Source: Dromaius novaehollandiae
Lineage: Eukaryota; Chordata; Aves; Casuariiformes; Dromaiidae
Direction: 5' to 3'
Assembly (NCBI RefSeq): GCF_036370855.1
Contig: NC_088112.1
Location: 17,042,469 to 17,106,468 of the forward strand
Length of the DNA: 64,000 nucleotides
In this document: piece after piece, positions 9,501 through 24,500 of the stretch
Position numbering within the stretch: the first letter of the stretch is position 1
Layout of the letters: each line of letters starts with the position of its first letter
Position numbers and translations under genes: made by a program
The notes under the pieces: model-generated
Database searches by the model: none
The model's input: only the letters and a program-made list of their open reading frames with translations
Told to the model about the DNA's origin: nothing

Positions 9501-12500
9501 GATAGAAACTGCACAGGGCTTTGTGGATTAGTTTCCTCAAAAATGTTATCAGTAGTGAACAGGACTCTACTGTCACTTGATTATGGGTTACTTCAAATCA
9601 TTCTGGGTTTGGCACAAAGTTGAGGACTGGGAAACTCGATCCTGTTTATTCTTAATGATTTCTTTACTGATGGTCAGACGGTGTGGAAGGCAAAGTTTTG
9701 TGCAGGAAACGAGCTGGACTGGGTAGCAGGGAAGTAGACAGGATGGCTGGGACTGGAGGTGGGACTGATAGGAAGCGAAATAACAGCAGACTCGGAGCCA
9801 AACGCAAAAACATTAAGACTCGCTGAGCCAATAGATTAGGAGCAAGAGGGTAAGCGGGGACAGAAGTGGACTGGACTCTGAAGGTGACAGTTGTGTGAAA
9901 GCTCAGTTGCAGAAGGAACATGCAGAAAAGGGAAAACCATGCTGAAGGGAATAGTAGGGCTGTGGGGACAAGGGGATGGAGAGTTTTGGAAGAGAAAAGA
10001 ACACATGAGCAAAAAGGTGGAAGTGGGGAAGAAACAATGCTGGTACAAGACAAGGAATGCAAGTGTATATTGTGCATAATACTGTAAGCAGAGCATTTTC
10101 TAGCACCTGACACTTTAAAAACATGTTACGTGAACAAGTTTTATCTGTGGAAGCCTTAAGATGATGGTTTCCTGGTAACTGCGAAGCTTTTGGTAATATC
10201 CTGACAGTTTTGTGTTTGTGTCTGGCCCAGAATTCGTAACAGTGAGCTTTAGGAAAATGCAACAAGCAAATGTACTAATAAATGGAGAGTAGTGGCAGAA
10301 AAATCTTGTGCCACGTATACATTCCTTACCATTGCCTCAGCATCCAGCTTAAGCAGTAGTCATTAAGTGGTACTGAAACTGTATGGGAGTTTGTAGCTGG
10401 TAATTGCAGTATACTTATTGAGCTAGCAGGATTAAATCATGACTATTACGAGATTCTTGTAAGCTACATGGATTTCTTTTCTTTAGCTTGTCCCCTGAAA
10501 TAAGATTCTCTCTTGTTCAAAGAGTTTCTCTTAGTGTTAGAGCCAGCTTTAGTCAAAGATATAGATACTTAAAATAGCTGTTGAAACTAAAATGTTGTCT
10601 TATGTAACTCATTGCCACAACTCTTAAAGCAGAAATTGTAAGCAGCTTGAATAAGGATTGTATTATTATTAATACAAATATTGCATTGAAAGAAAAGATT
10701 GTATATTGCATGTATGATATTAAACCCTAATTGGATGGCACATACATCTACCCTTGCTTGAGATAGAACAGGATTGATGCTGCCGTGTTATTTGTATAAC
10801 TATCCCAGCTAAATTCCTCCTCTGGAAATTTTAGCCGTATATAGTGTCAGTGTTGCACAAGTCTGTATTTTGCCAGTGAGACGTGTTGCGTAGTACCTGC
10901 TTGGGCGGCGTCTGCTCGAGGGTGAGATGTGACCGCTTCAGGACGCGGGCTGCCTGCGGCTTCTTTGTCTTCCTGTGCGCTGTTTTTCCCAACAGTGAGT
11001 CTTCTGGTCTGCCTCTCCTTCCACACCTTCCCCCCAATATCGATGGTCTCTCTCCATCTATTGTATTACAGTGGTTGAAGGTCAGACTTGAAAATGATTT
11101 CCCTACAGGTATCTGAGACAGATCAGTTATGGCAGCTGGGGTGGCCTAGGAAAATAGAGTATTAGCTGAGAGGCAATTAATCAAGAAATCTGATCTTAAA
11201 AATAATTTAAAAAAAAAAAAAAAAAGCATGGGAAAAATTAGTTAATGCCTAGAGTGTGAGATCATGGCACTGATCCTTTCTGTGAAAAGTGGACAAAGTC
11301 TTGCTAACAGGCCACACCACAGCCTTGGCTGATTTGTTTGACTGAACTGGAACATCGTCTTGACAGATGCACGGCGCTGTTGTGAGCAGGGTAGGAACAA
11401 TGTGCACAGGCAGTACATGAAGGAAAGCAAACCCCATCTTGGTTCAGAAGTAGAAAGTCTATGTTTTGGCAGGTGTGTACTTCTGACAGTGCATTTATTA
11501 CTCTTGACAACTGATCTATTAATTTCCTTTTGCAACCATGGCCGTCTTTCCTGCGGGTGGAAGGCTAAAGGCCCTGGTGAAGCAATTGCAAAAGGATCAG
11601 GGAGGGAAGTATTGCTGCTAGTCTAACATAAGCTTGCCAAAACTCCTTCAGTGGCTGAGGGAACCTGGTTGGATCTACTGTAGTATTAAACCCTTCTTGC
11701 ATGTGAATAACTGAAATGCCGTCAGAAACATTAGTTCTTCAGCAGGAATTGCACACTCTTGAATTTAAAAGATGCTTAAGGACAAACAATTGTGTGCAGG
11801 CTGGACCCTGGTGTGCCTTCTGTGAGAGGAAATTGAAGCTCTCCTGAAGCCGGGAACAAACATGGCACATAATTTGCAGATGCTTAAATCATGGCTGCTC
11901 CTTTTTCTGCTCTTTAAACCTGCAGACTACTACTGATAAGGTTCTTCTGACAGAGGTAGATCTGAGGTTCAAACTAAAATATCAAACCTTGCTGCTTTTT
12001 TGCTGTCTGTATTTGATGCTCAGAATCTTATTGACTTGCTTTCAGATCAGTTTTTATGCGATTCGGTATGGAAGGTGAAAGAGGAGGAGGTTTATTGTGA
12101 AATCAGAAGCGGCTCGTCTGGAGGAAGTAACTTACCTCACTTCCTGCACTGGCCCGTTTCAGCCTTCCCGTGGCTTCATAGGGACGCAGCGCTCAGGAGC
12201 TGGCAACACTTTTTTTTCCTAAAATGAAACGACATTTTAAAAAGACATAGGTGTTCCCTCAAGTAGGTAAGCTTGCCATCCCACCTGAATAAAATCCAAA
12301 CGCGAACTGCTGGCAGAGTTGCTTTTGGTTTTTTTGTTCTCTGATTTGGGATGAGCAGGAAACAAACTGAGCTATTATTTTTTTCATGTGTGATAAAATT
12401 TTCTAGTTCTCCACATTTGTGGTGGAGTTTTTTGGGAGGAGGGGTTCACAGCAGCTTGACTGTAACTGAGTCTGAGACTTGGTATACGTGCAACACTTGT

Positions 12501-15500
12501 TTTATTACCGTATTTTAGAAAACCCTGAGGTTTTCACGTAAGAATAGAAACTACAGTAAGTGAGGCTAACATTTTTGAAGGGCCTGTAACTTTATGAAGG
12601 TTCATTCAGAACTCTTTTTTGATTGATTGATAATGAGTACTGCCTCTTTGGTTACTTGTAATAGAACCGGTAGTGGGTAATGCTGTTTTTGCTAGATCAG
12701 AGCACCTATGAAGAAAGTGGGTGTTCCGTCTGTTGGATTAGCTTTCGTCTCTGACATGGATTCTGTCACGTTCCTGGTAACAAAGACCACCCTCCAGCAT
12801 AAAAAGCGCATACATCTGTGTTTGAGTATTCTGCTGCTGCCTGTGCAAAATGTGAGCGTATCTAGAAAATAATGTAGCAAGAATATAGACTAAAATGATA
12901 TTTGCTGTAAGACAGTCACCAAAAGCAGCACAGTTGAAGCAGAAAAGGGTACATGTTTGGTATCGCTAAAGACTATAATCCTTTTAAATTTGAAGGAATG
13001 ATAATTTGCGAACTTCTCACTTTACCTGTGAGAGGAAAATTTTATTTTGCCAACGTGTCCATGGTACACAAGTAGACATGGAGAAAGGGGAGATGGAGTA
13101 AATAACCTGCACTTCAAACCAGCATGAGCAGTAACGTACGCGTAGGAAAACATACTCTGATGGCTTTCTGTATGCTATCTTCTGCAGTTATGAAATGATG
13201 TGAGTGACTTCTGATCATATCTTTTTCTGTACAAGTAATTTGTATTAGAATAATTTTAAATTAATGTGAAGTTGCTTTTCATTCTGATATGGACATCGTC
13301 CAGGTAATATGTATAAGTCCTAGTCTTTTAGATCTAAAGTGGACTTTGGACAACAGAGCATTGATGACACGGTAATGGAGAGCTATTGATGATGGTTCTT
13401 GCTGACTTTGTTCATTTATCAATGTTCCTTACGATGCCAATTTATATGTCTGGCTCTTTAGGTATATAATAGATGTTTTTAGCCAGCTCACTATGCTAGA
13501 AGAGTGAGCACAATTGTAAGAATTTCACTTGTTTTGAGGTGCATTCAGCCTATTAAAAAACAGACAAACCCAGACTTTCCACTATTGTGCCTGAGTTTTC
13601 CTGTGTTAAAAGTAAAAGGATCATTTAGCATTTGTGCGGTGTAAATAGGATATTAAAGCAACTTGTGATTTCAAATTAAATCTCAAGCGACTTGCAGTCA
13701 CTCTGTTCAGGTTTATTTAAAATGACCATATTTTTCCTTAATGGTTTTATATTAGTTAATGCTAAAATAATATTGTAAGCTGTTGAACAAATCTCCATCA
13801 GGACATACTGAATCACCTAATCAGGAATAACATGCTGTATGTGTGTTAGTAGTGTCTGTTAGCCTATATCTGGAAAGTTTGGATCTCTTAATGTCGTTTC
13901 CAGTCTTGTCGATCTATCCAGTAACATTTTGTAGCTCTGTCCGCAACTGCAAGAGACTTTGATCTCTACTACAGTGGAAAATTTTGTACTACTTTTCCTG
14001 GAGATGCGATGTTTTATCTCTCACTTCTTTCTCTGTCAGGGTATATATAAAATTTCAAGCGATACAAATATAAAGATGTCTATGCAATTTTTTGTAAGAC
14101 TGGATTATATAAGACCTTTCTCAGAATGTTACCTTTCTTTTCAGAACGTCCTTTGCCTTTTTTTGCTTTTCTTTTTTACCATTTCCATTCTAATTAATAA
14201 CCCATTATTTTGTTGCTATTTTTCCTTCACTCAGTATTTTAGCTTTGCACATGATTGCGCTGAGACAAACTATACAAAATCATTAGAATTGCTGTTCTTC
14301 CAGCCCATATATTTATTCTGGTAAATTTGACGTTAAGCATAGTGTTTCTTTCCTGAATTAATTGTAGCCGTTTAGGGAGCTTCTGTGGGATTTGCCCACT
14401 TACTGAATGGTAGTTTTCAAGGGTGTGTTTCACACCTGCGATTCTCAAATCTGACTTCACAGGAGAAGGATATGATTTTAGCTTCCAAGACCTGAAAAGC
14501 TTCTTATTCTAGCCTCCTAGTGCCTTTACCTGTCCCTCATTTTTAAATTGAAATGTTTGGAACAAGCAGGAAGCATGCATTAAAAAGCACACTGCTCTTA
14601 TCTTAGCAGAGTCTGTCGAGGCTGGCTGTTTGCGCATGTGCCACATGATGCCTTTGCAGAAAGAACCACAATTCCTCTTTTTTTTAAAAAAAAAAAAAAT
14701 GTGCCATTCTCTTCTTAAAACTATATTGACAAGCTACAAAAGTGCAGTTCAAGTGGAAGTGTGATGATCATTGTTATTCAGGATGGCCATCGCTAGTACT
14801 CCAGAAATACTTCTGTGTGGATCACTGCTAGTTAGAAATTTCTATGGGGATTAAAGTAATGCCAGTATAATGGAAGAAAATGCTCTATAAAATTCTCCTT
14901 TAAGCACCTATATTTCAGATTTTCCCTGAACTCTGTATGAAATGTGCAAATATAAAAATACAGCAAATAGCTCTTCATGTCTGAAAGGTGTTAATACAGC
15001 CTTGCAAAACAACTGTGAAAAATACTTGCTTGTATCTGGACTATTTGCCCTCCTTCCAGTGGGATGGGAGAAGGATTTCTCATTCAAATTGAGAGAAGAA
15101 ATGATTTCCTGTAAGATTGTTACAGTTATAGATTCATCTACACTAATTGTCTTTGGGTGAGCAATAGATTTTCTTTCCTGTTTCAGTAAAGATCCTTTCG
15201 TTATTTAAATTTCCTTTGTCATAGATCTTACCCTGAGCTGTGCTAAGCTGAGAATGCTTAAAAAGATCTCGTTTTGCTCCCAGCTAATATGCTAAACTGG
15301 ATACTTTTGTGGTAGACTTCTTGTTGAAATCCCACCGTCTGTGCTGAAAAACCCACTCTAAAAGGAAAATTTTATGGGATACTTCATCTGAATCACTTTT
15401 AAGAACTTTGAACGGCTTTCAGAGCTATTATTCAAAGAAATTATTTGTCTCAAAATCACTTTTTATCCCAAACACTTTTAGTAGCTAATGATGCTTACAC

Positions 15501-18500
15501 TTTCAGCATTTGAAAGGGTAAATATATTTGTACTATGAGTTACAATTGGCTCTAAATTTCTGAAATCCTTCAGTGACACAACCTTCAATTGTATTTGACT
15601 AGACTGCAAGTTTGCAGGTGTTTGAGCAGAAGTAGCTTTCATCGGTTTCAGCTGTTGTAACATAAAGACATTTTCCACATTGCTTTCGTGCCTTTAATAT
15701 GTAGGTCTTTGTGGCTTTTGGGTTGTTCCGGGATATATTATAGCATCACAAAGGACAAAAAACAGCTTTGCATACTGTTGAAACTAGATGTTTGGCATTT
15801 GCAATTTATGTGACTCCCCCCACCCCTTACAGTATTAGTAATGCAAGTGCATCGTATTTTCAAAATGGTTTGTTTCTCTAATGAATTTGAATGCACTTTG
15901 TCATAGACAAAATGTGCATATGTAAAAAGCTGATGTGGGCTGCTGAGTTTTCACAAGATCAGCTTTTGATATCGTCCCTATCTTTACAGTACTCTGCACA
16001 TGGCAGATAACTACTCTGAAATCTTGGTTTTCCAACCTCCTTTGTTTAGCTGTACTTCCCACTGCAGTGATCTTTATGACTGCATTAGAAAGAAAAAATG
16101 TTGTCCTACACAGAATGACTGATAAAACAGCTATTTGTTAAATGCCTATAGCATATGAACCATATTCGAATGTTTTTCAGCCTGCAGGCAGGTATTGATT
16201 CAAATGTTAATTCACTGTTCTAGCTGCTCTAGAGTTAAAAATAGCTTATGCTGGTGAGCCTAATTCTTGGGCATGTATTCATGGCTTTTGATGTGTGAGA
16301 TTGTTTTTTAAAGACGACTTTCTTATGAATGCAGTTAGCTTTAGGCTTTATTAACCAGAGAATAGTAGCTTTCTACTGCATACCTATCAAATAATTCAGC
16401 AAAACTTGGAGTTAGTTTTTTTTTCTTTCTGTTGGAACAAAATGCCATTTGTGTAAATATATCCCCAATTTCAGTTGCAGATCGCTTGGGCTGTGACCCT
16501 CGAACACGTTTCCAAGTTCCACCAAACACCAAGCAGTGGATCGCTTTGCTACAGCGAGGAAACTGTACGTTTAGAGAGAAAATACTGCGAGCAGCTTCAC
16601 ATAATGCCACAGCTGTGGTCATTTACAACAATATATCCAGTGAAGAACCAGTCACTATGACTCATCAAGGTAAATAAGTCTCCTCCACTTCTATTCCTTT
16701 TCCCCAAGTACTCTTTTGCTGTATAGATTGCACAAATAATGCTATTTGAAACATCCTGTTCTCTAATGGTGTTTGTATGTATGCAATATAGTGAAATAAG
16801 CCTGTAGTTATGAAAGAAATTCTTTTCTTCTAGAGTACTTTTTAATTAGTGAGGAACACTTTCCCCTGCAGTGGGGTTACAGGTGTGTTGGGGTTACAGG
16901 GGTAGATGTCCTTGAAACACATGACACCTAAGATTTTAAACCTTGCCAAAGATAAAAAGCTAGTGCTATATATCAAAATGTCTAGAATCTTACAAATCAT
17001 CTGAACCTGAAGAATTTTTATAGTAGCATGACTGGTTGCTTGTGGTGGGGTCTCAAAGGTTAACAATTGCACCAAAATCCAAGCTTGTATGCTTTTCTAT
17101 GACAGCTTACAGAGGGTTTGGTTTCTGCAATACGTCTTTATGGATGCTGTACAGGAATCAGCAAAACTTAGTGATTCAAAGAGTGGTTGTCTCTGTAAAT
17201 AGTCTATGGGATTAGACTATTGCTAGTCTGGAATGATGCTGAAAGTTGGATTTCTACAAACTCCTATGTTTTTAGGACTATTCATTTGTAGTAGAACAGT
17301 TCTGATAAGTGCAAAGCTTTCACTTTCCCGGGTTTTATCACTTTGGAATTATTTAGCTTAATCCTGAAAGGCCTATTTCTATATTTGATAGCTGAACTAC
17401 TGAATCTTTTTCTAAAATATGTTCAGCCCTTTTTTTTAACCACGGAAGGGGGTTGCTTGGAAACTGGAGTTTCCTAGTTATTGCTCTGCATATTGTCACA
17501 TAGCTGGAGTTGGATTCTTCTACTGAAAAAGCCCTGTGGTCACTTGTTTCTCTTGTTTTGTGATTTGAGCAAACATCATGCGAGGGAAATGCCTCGTGGC
17601 TTGTTCTAGTTTAGTGGGTTTTGACCTTCCCAATTCTGTGTACCGCAGGAGTTTTCCAGGGAGACGTGGACCTCCATGTAGCAATTCTAAGCCTGTTGAC
17701 AATCTTTTTTCTTAGTCACCTTCCTCGGACACTTTTACATGTAATCTGCGGGCAAAAAGCCCCACGTTCTAGTGAAACATTCTTTACCACCTTCCTTTTG
17801 TGGTCCTTTGCCACTTGTCTCTGCCTACGTAGTACCCCCTCCCCCCCACCAAAGCCTTCAGCTCTGTCTCCTTGACATATCTGTAAGATTGTAAAGCCAA
17901 CAGTCTTTCTTTTTTTTTTTAGCAATGGTTTGTGACTTCTCCTGTAGTTTGGAACGCCTTATTGTGAGAGAAAGACTACCAATAAAAAACACAGGTCTAG
18001 TATTGTTTATTCTAGTACATGCTAAAATATATAATGGATTTGATTACAATTCTAGTATCCTTTTTCTCATAATGCAGTTAGATTTGGCAGCTGCTCTCAT
18101 AGCAATGGGATGGTGTCTGTCTTTTAATAAGAAGTGCATGTTCACTTGGTGTTTCAGCTCTTAAGACCAGTGTAGTGCCTCTGAAAATACATCAACAGAT
18201 CTGATGGTTCAGGTAGCTTGAAATAATCTCTCAAGTTTTCAGATCTGCTGTGGAGAAATGGTGCCTTGCAAGCTGTAGGATGGTTAGGTAGCTGTTTGAT
18301 ACTTGATCTTTGAAAAAAAGCTAATACCATCTTCAGCATGTTGATTTCAAAATAGCCATTCTTACTCATGATGAGTTCTTTTTTTAAAATAATATAATTA
18401 CTGGAGATGATGCATATTTTACCTTTAAGTCTTTTGAGAAACTATTTTTAACCGTATGTGCTCAATCCCTTGGTATACTAGAATCTGTCACGGATTTGGG

Positions 18501-21500
18501 CCTGAAGGCACTGTCTCAAAATTAGTATTGGACTTGGAAGTGTTCAAAGTATGCAGCAGACTAAAAGTCATTATCTAGAAATGAAGTACCACCTTGGTTT
18601 TAAGTTAATGTCGCTACTGCAACACTGTAATAAAAGGAATGCTACTCCACGTTTTTTTGTTTTGATTGTTTTGTGGTCATGAATGGGATCTGTTTAGCCA
18701 TCTGCATATTTGCTGAGCTCCCCATAAATAACTTCCTGTTTGCTTGACATAAGGTCTGTACATATGTGTAATTGTGAAATGTAGACTAGTCTTTTTTTAA
18801 TTTCAGCACAATGAAGATTTGGAATCCAGACTTCCACTTTGTGAAAGTTATGCACATTATCCTTTGGAATAATTTAGGATGAAGTCATCTTATGTGCACT
18901 GAAAGCATTCTCTGGTCTTCCCTTTTTTGCCTTGTCAACCATATTACTGCTTGTATGTTTTTGTGGTAAATGGCCATGTCATCTGCTAACTGGATATTTC
19001 AATACATTACATCTCTTCTCCTTAGTATTTTCTCTTCCTAAAGATCAGAAGTTGACCCTGTCTACCTGATAGCCATTCTACCACTAATTCAGTTAAATAT
19101 GGGTTAAATAGAGTTGACATAAAATGAAAATGAAGGTGGGCCACCAAGCTTGTCTTGTTGCCGTATGATGTCTAGTGCTGTCTGCTATTCCTCTTTTTAT
19201 TTAAAAAATGCATTCTTCACTCTGTATCTATTTGCATTTGTCTAATAACAAACTTGTTCATGGCTCTCTGCTTTCTTTCTATAGACAGGTGAAAAATAAA
19301 CATTGTCACTTTATCACTATTCTGTAGTCTTTATCCTGCTGCCTAGAAAGCCTTAGGAATATTCTGTCTTGCTGGAGAAGCACAGAGGAAAACAGCAACT
19401 GCTGATAATGCATGCTTTGTGAACAGCATGCTTTCCTGGTTTGATATTTGTATGAATCCTGAACACCAGTTTAGGGAATATCTGTGCTTAAAAAAGAAAG
19501 AGGAGGGAAGGAGGAGAGAGCAAAAGTGTTGTACACATCTATGTATGTTGCCCATCTTAGACCTGCAGAGAGGTGATTCCTTTTGAAAGGAGCTGAGTAA
19601 GTAGGTCTCACCTGTGAGACTGTTTTATCCAAATTATTTTATGCTTGAATTTGAAAAATTTAATCTCATGAAAATTTGTTCATACTCAACAAAATAGTAT
19701 AATATAAAATCTTTCTGGTGGCCAAATGTCAACTATTACTCTTGCATCAGGCTATCATCATTGCATCAAATGAACAGTTTCTATTGCTAATAGTCCACTA
19801 AGTCTAACCCCTTGGACTCTGAGTCCTGTTTTAAAGAAGATGTTGACCTTAAGTTGCTGTACTCTTTTTTTTTCTAAAGTTTATTTCTCTTAATCTTACT
19901 TGCAGCAATATTTTTTTTATCTGAATGTCTCCCTGTATGTATTACTATGTGCATGTAAAGTAAATGTATTTTACATGTTCTTGTAAATGTCCTCTATCAT
20001 CGAAGTGAAGGACATCTTTCCCAGCATATAGGATATGTTAGACTATGATATCACTGGCAGGAAGGCAGTTTTATGAGTGGTTTTGCTTGCTACTTCTGTT
20101 AAAGCAGAACAAATATTGTCTAATGTAGAAAGCCTGTGTGGTGGAGAAAATATTTAGTAGCTGTCTCCTTTATAATCAATTATGGGAATAGGAAGGAAAT
20201 GCAGGTAAAATAACATTTTAATTCTTTTTATCTTTTATGTGGTTGAGACAGTCCTATTAAATACGTATTACTTAAATTATCTATTGAACTGATCTAGTTA
20301 AAAAAAAAATCTAGTTTTATATGGAGATACAGAAAAGAAGAGGAGCTAAAATAGCCTCTAAATGAAACTCCAGTCCTCAGTATTTTACAGAACAAATATA
20401 AAGTATATATATATAAAAATGTCAAAATAAGATTGCTGAACTTCAGTAACTACTATTTATCAGTGCTGAAGACATTTCTTTAAGTATTTGTGCAACATAT
20501 TGTATAATACCTCGTTCAGAGAATTTTGCCTGACACAGATTAAATCTCTTGGTCTTTAGAACAAGTTGCAGACGTTGCGTCTTGATACAGCTGCATTGCA
20601 CTTCTGAAGAAACAATGCATGCTTTTCTTTAAGGAAGCTTTTCTATTCAGTGGTGTGCATAGGATGAGACCTTCTACTGTCCTAGTACTGTGAGAGACTG
20701 TTTTCTCAGGATCTATTTCCTTCTACCCAATACTGGCTTTGAAAAAACCAGCAGTTTCCATTCAAGGCAGAAATTTCTGATCCTCCTATATTCACTTACA
20801 GGAGAACATTGGCACCAGAAGCAGCGTTTCTGTTTGTTTTGAACGGGGAGGATAAAACTGTGAATGTATTTTTGTGTGGATTATTTTAGGTCACTAGGTC
20901 AGAGATGGGAGGGACGGGACGAGACTTGGAGTTGTTGCCATCTAATGGCTATTCCATGCTCTCGCCCTCAGCCGGAGTAGATAGAGTTGGACTGAAGAGC
21001 TCTGGGCTTTGACCTGCTGCTCTGCTGTGATGTGCCACTCTTACTGCATGCAGCAGATCTGCTACTTCCCTCTTCTTCTAAAACCATCCCTTTGCACAAT
21101 TGTAGGCTAAAATGATGCATAAATACTCAGGCAGGATGCTTTGTAGATTATTCTGCCCAAATGTATGTTGGCATACAGCCGAAATATTCATCAAATCCAT
21201 CATGTAACTGTCCCTGGATTACTGAGACCTACTTTGAATTCATAACTCAGGGAATTCTTCTGTGTCTTGTTGAACTAGGAATGCAAAAGCGCAGTTATTT
21301 AGATGGTGTGGTCTTAAGGGTATTATCTAGTGTCATTTTTCTTAATTCTTTTGTTTTGAAGCACTCATCAATTATTAATGTAGCCAGAAGGACTGGATAA
21401 AGGTGAAGTCCTTTACCCTGGCACAGTGGTGAAAAGGAGAAATGGGTCATTACAGATGAAGTTTTTTAAAAAAGGAAAAAAAAAAAACATGAGTAGCATA

Positions 21501-24500
21501 AACATAGTTAACATATGTTTGATCATTTAATATTGTTAATTATTGTATTGTTTATATTTGCTAATGGAAAACGTTATGAGCAAGCATCAATTTAATTGTT
21601 TCCCCCTGGGTTTCTCGGAGGTATGTTCTTCCGGAAAACCCATCCTACGGTAGATGGAGTTGTCTGACAGTTAACGAGCCTCCAAGCGGAGCGCTTGGAG
21701 CACAGGCTCTGGGACACGGGGAAGCAATTGCCTGTTCAGGACGAGCCAGGGAAACCCCTTCACGGAGCTGGTATAGCCTTAGTGTCTTACTGGGCCTCTT
21801 CTTGCCAGCGTTTTTGCACGGTATGTGCTTCAGCCACAACTGAAATAGCAGCAGCTAGGCTCATTTTTCCATAGCCAACTGAGAGGGTAATTAGTTCTGT
21901 GACTATGAAAAGGCCCACGGGACTGTTAGTGACTGTAAGTAATTACACTCTTTTTCTTACACAAGGACCCAAGCTCCAGCAGCAGAGTAATTCCTAAAGC
22001 TGTGGATTCTGGGGAACCAAATCTGATTCAAATCTGTGGATTTGTTATTTAGGGAGCTCTAAAAATATTTATGGTGTCTTTCGATAAGGTTCTCTTACCA
22101 TTTCTTTTTTTGGAATTACCTGAATTTGTTTGGAATGGCCATCTAGATTGATGGTTCTGAGTTGAAGCTGTCTGTAGCTAAAACAAAATACACAACCACA
22201 GCAGGCTACCCTTATTAGAGATCCCTATTTTGGAGGCTCTGAGATCCATTAGCCAGAATGGAAACTACTATCCAGAAATAGCAAAATGGAATCCACCTAC
22301 TAGCACCTACTCACGTTACAATGTGCAAGAATATTTAGAGCTTTTATCAAAATCTAAGCATATATTTTTTTTAAAAGTACCCATAAGGTCTACATGAGGT
22401 TATTATTCTTGATTACTCAGAAATGCAGACACTGTAATCAGTCTTTGGATGTTAAAACCAGATCTAAGGTATCAGTTCCAGGACATTGTTCCAGAAGAAG
22501 TATCTGCAGAGAGATAAATAGTTTTCAAATAAACTGTAATTAACCTCTGACGATAAGACTCCTTCTGTATTTTATAAATATGTGAAACTGGTTAATGAGG
22601 AAGCATTGTTTGATAGCTGACTAATTCTAGTTTGCATTTGCCCAGTGATAGTATTATACTGTTTCTTGGGTGAAAGCTTAATGTGACCCTTCTGCTTTTT
22701 ACTAGCTTGCATTTGCTCAAGGTTTGAATATAAAATGTGCACTTTTTGTTAGTGTACTGGTATCTCAACAGTAAAAATTAAATAGGAGTGCAAATGCAGT
22801 TTGTTCACTTGATTTCATAGTCAAATGTCAGTAAAACATGCTGAATGAAAGCAAAAATGCACAAATAGCGGAGAGGGGATGATCAAATGATAAATTCCTT
22901 TTTATGAGGACTTCTTGTTTCTTCTAGGATTATTTAAGTGGAATATCTGTTTCCTTTTCAGGAAATCATAGTGGAGGTAGATTAAAAGAAGCATTGTTAG
23001 AGAAGAATACCATGTGAAATGTCTGTAGAAACATTGCAACATTTATCTGCTTTTTTCTTTTTTCTAAGCTTGCTTTTTCTGGATGTATTAAAAAAAAAAA
23101 AAAAAGAACAAATGGCTAGGCTGCATGCATTAAAAATATATATAAATGTTTCCCAGAAGATAATAGTGTCCCTCTGCAGAAAGCAAATAGTCAAGCCAGT
23201 CAGAAGGGAGGAGGAAAAAAAAAACCCACACTCCCCTATACCTTTTAAAATTAATTCTGCTACAGTTACAATCCTAGAGATGTGTAATTTTTCTCTTCTG
23301 GTGCTCCCGTCTTTTCAGCACACCTGCCATGAATCTTTCTTCCTGATGCCCATCAGAAGTGTTGAAGCAGTATAATTTACTTCTCAAAAATCAAGAGGCG
23401 GAGATTCAGGAACTTGTGGAAGGCTTAGAGAAGAGGTGGATGTATCTTCAAGCTTCTTAGTAGGATCTTAATTCTTCTAACAGTGTTTAATATCATATGC
23501 CTTATGAGAGAAGACAAGAAGGAACTTTCTGAGTGAGGGTGATGGAGAGGAAAAGGTTAATAGCACAGTCTAAGGCCTCATTTCTACATCCTAATGCTGT
23601 ATTGTATCTTGGAGAGACTGGAAGTGTAGTTTTCTCAGCTGGGATACACAGCGGGTATCATGAAGGGACCTAAGACCTTGTTAACCTTGAGGAAATGTAA
23701 GAGTAGAACTCCATCATCACAAGTGTATCTGCATGAGTTGGGCTTGGGAAGAAGCAGGGTGAATGCAACAGGATGGTTTTAGCTATGATTACCTGTTTGG
23801 ACTGTAGGGAAATTTTTTCCTTAAACATCTCATCGAGTGCCGGAGTAGAGCAGTTGGGTTATGAAATGTGTCAGTGGTTGAATTCTAAACATGGCAAAAC
23901 CAGGTGAGGAAACTTTTGGATGGTTTAGTTCTCCCTTTTATAAGCCCTTGGACTTACTAGGCCACGAAGCTGATCTACAAGTATGGCTCTGAGAACGTTA
24001 TGTTGGAAAGATCTTTCTTATAAGATTATTGCAACCACAGGTCATATATAACAGTAATTTAACACGTTACAGGCTTAGCGTAACCAGAAGCTGACGGGGC
24101 TTTAGTATTTGTTGTGAAGTTAACTCAATCACACCCATCTTTGGAAAGCTGCTCTTGCTGTTGCTGGTTTTCTAGCTCTCAATCACATGCCTTTTTCTTA
24201 AAGGAGCAGAACTTTAGTGAACTTTTATTGTTGTATCGCTGTTAGCAGTACTGTAATGCATGGTACATTTCAAGATACTGAAGTAGGTGTATTTGAGTGG
24301 CAGAGTCCAGTGTCCTGTCTTAACCTGGTAGAGTAAAATCTGTTAAAGCTTCTGTTGCTCCTGTCAAAGAAGAATTTTGACTGTTTTTCAGATGTAACTT
24401 GATTGTATTTCACTTGCAATTCACAGAAGCCTGGTCTGCACTAAACTTGAATGTCTGCTACTTTGTCCTCTAAAGTAGACAGTCGGAATTCAAGTTTTAG

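Larger units (their letters stand above)
6510..16474 (+). other. RNF130 intron 1
   Basis: About 10 kb of AT-rich intron with GT-AG ends. Recognisable content: an (AT)n run at 9296-9309, a purine-rich tract at about 9665-10060, a small CpG-bearing patch at about 10880-10980, A-runs near 11206 and 14685. No nested gene was recognised. Confidence 0.9.
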
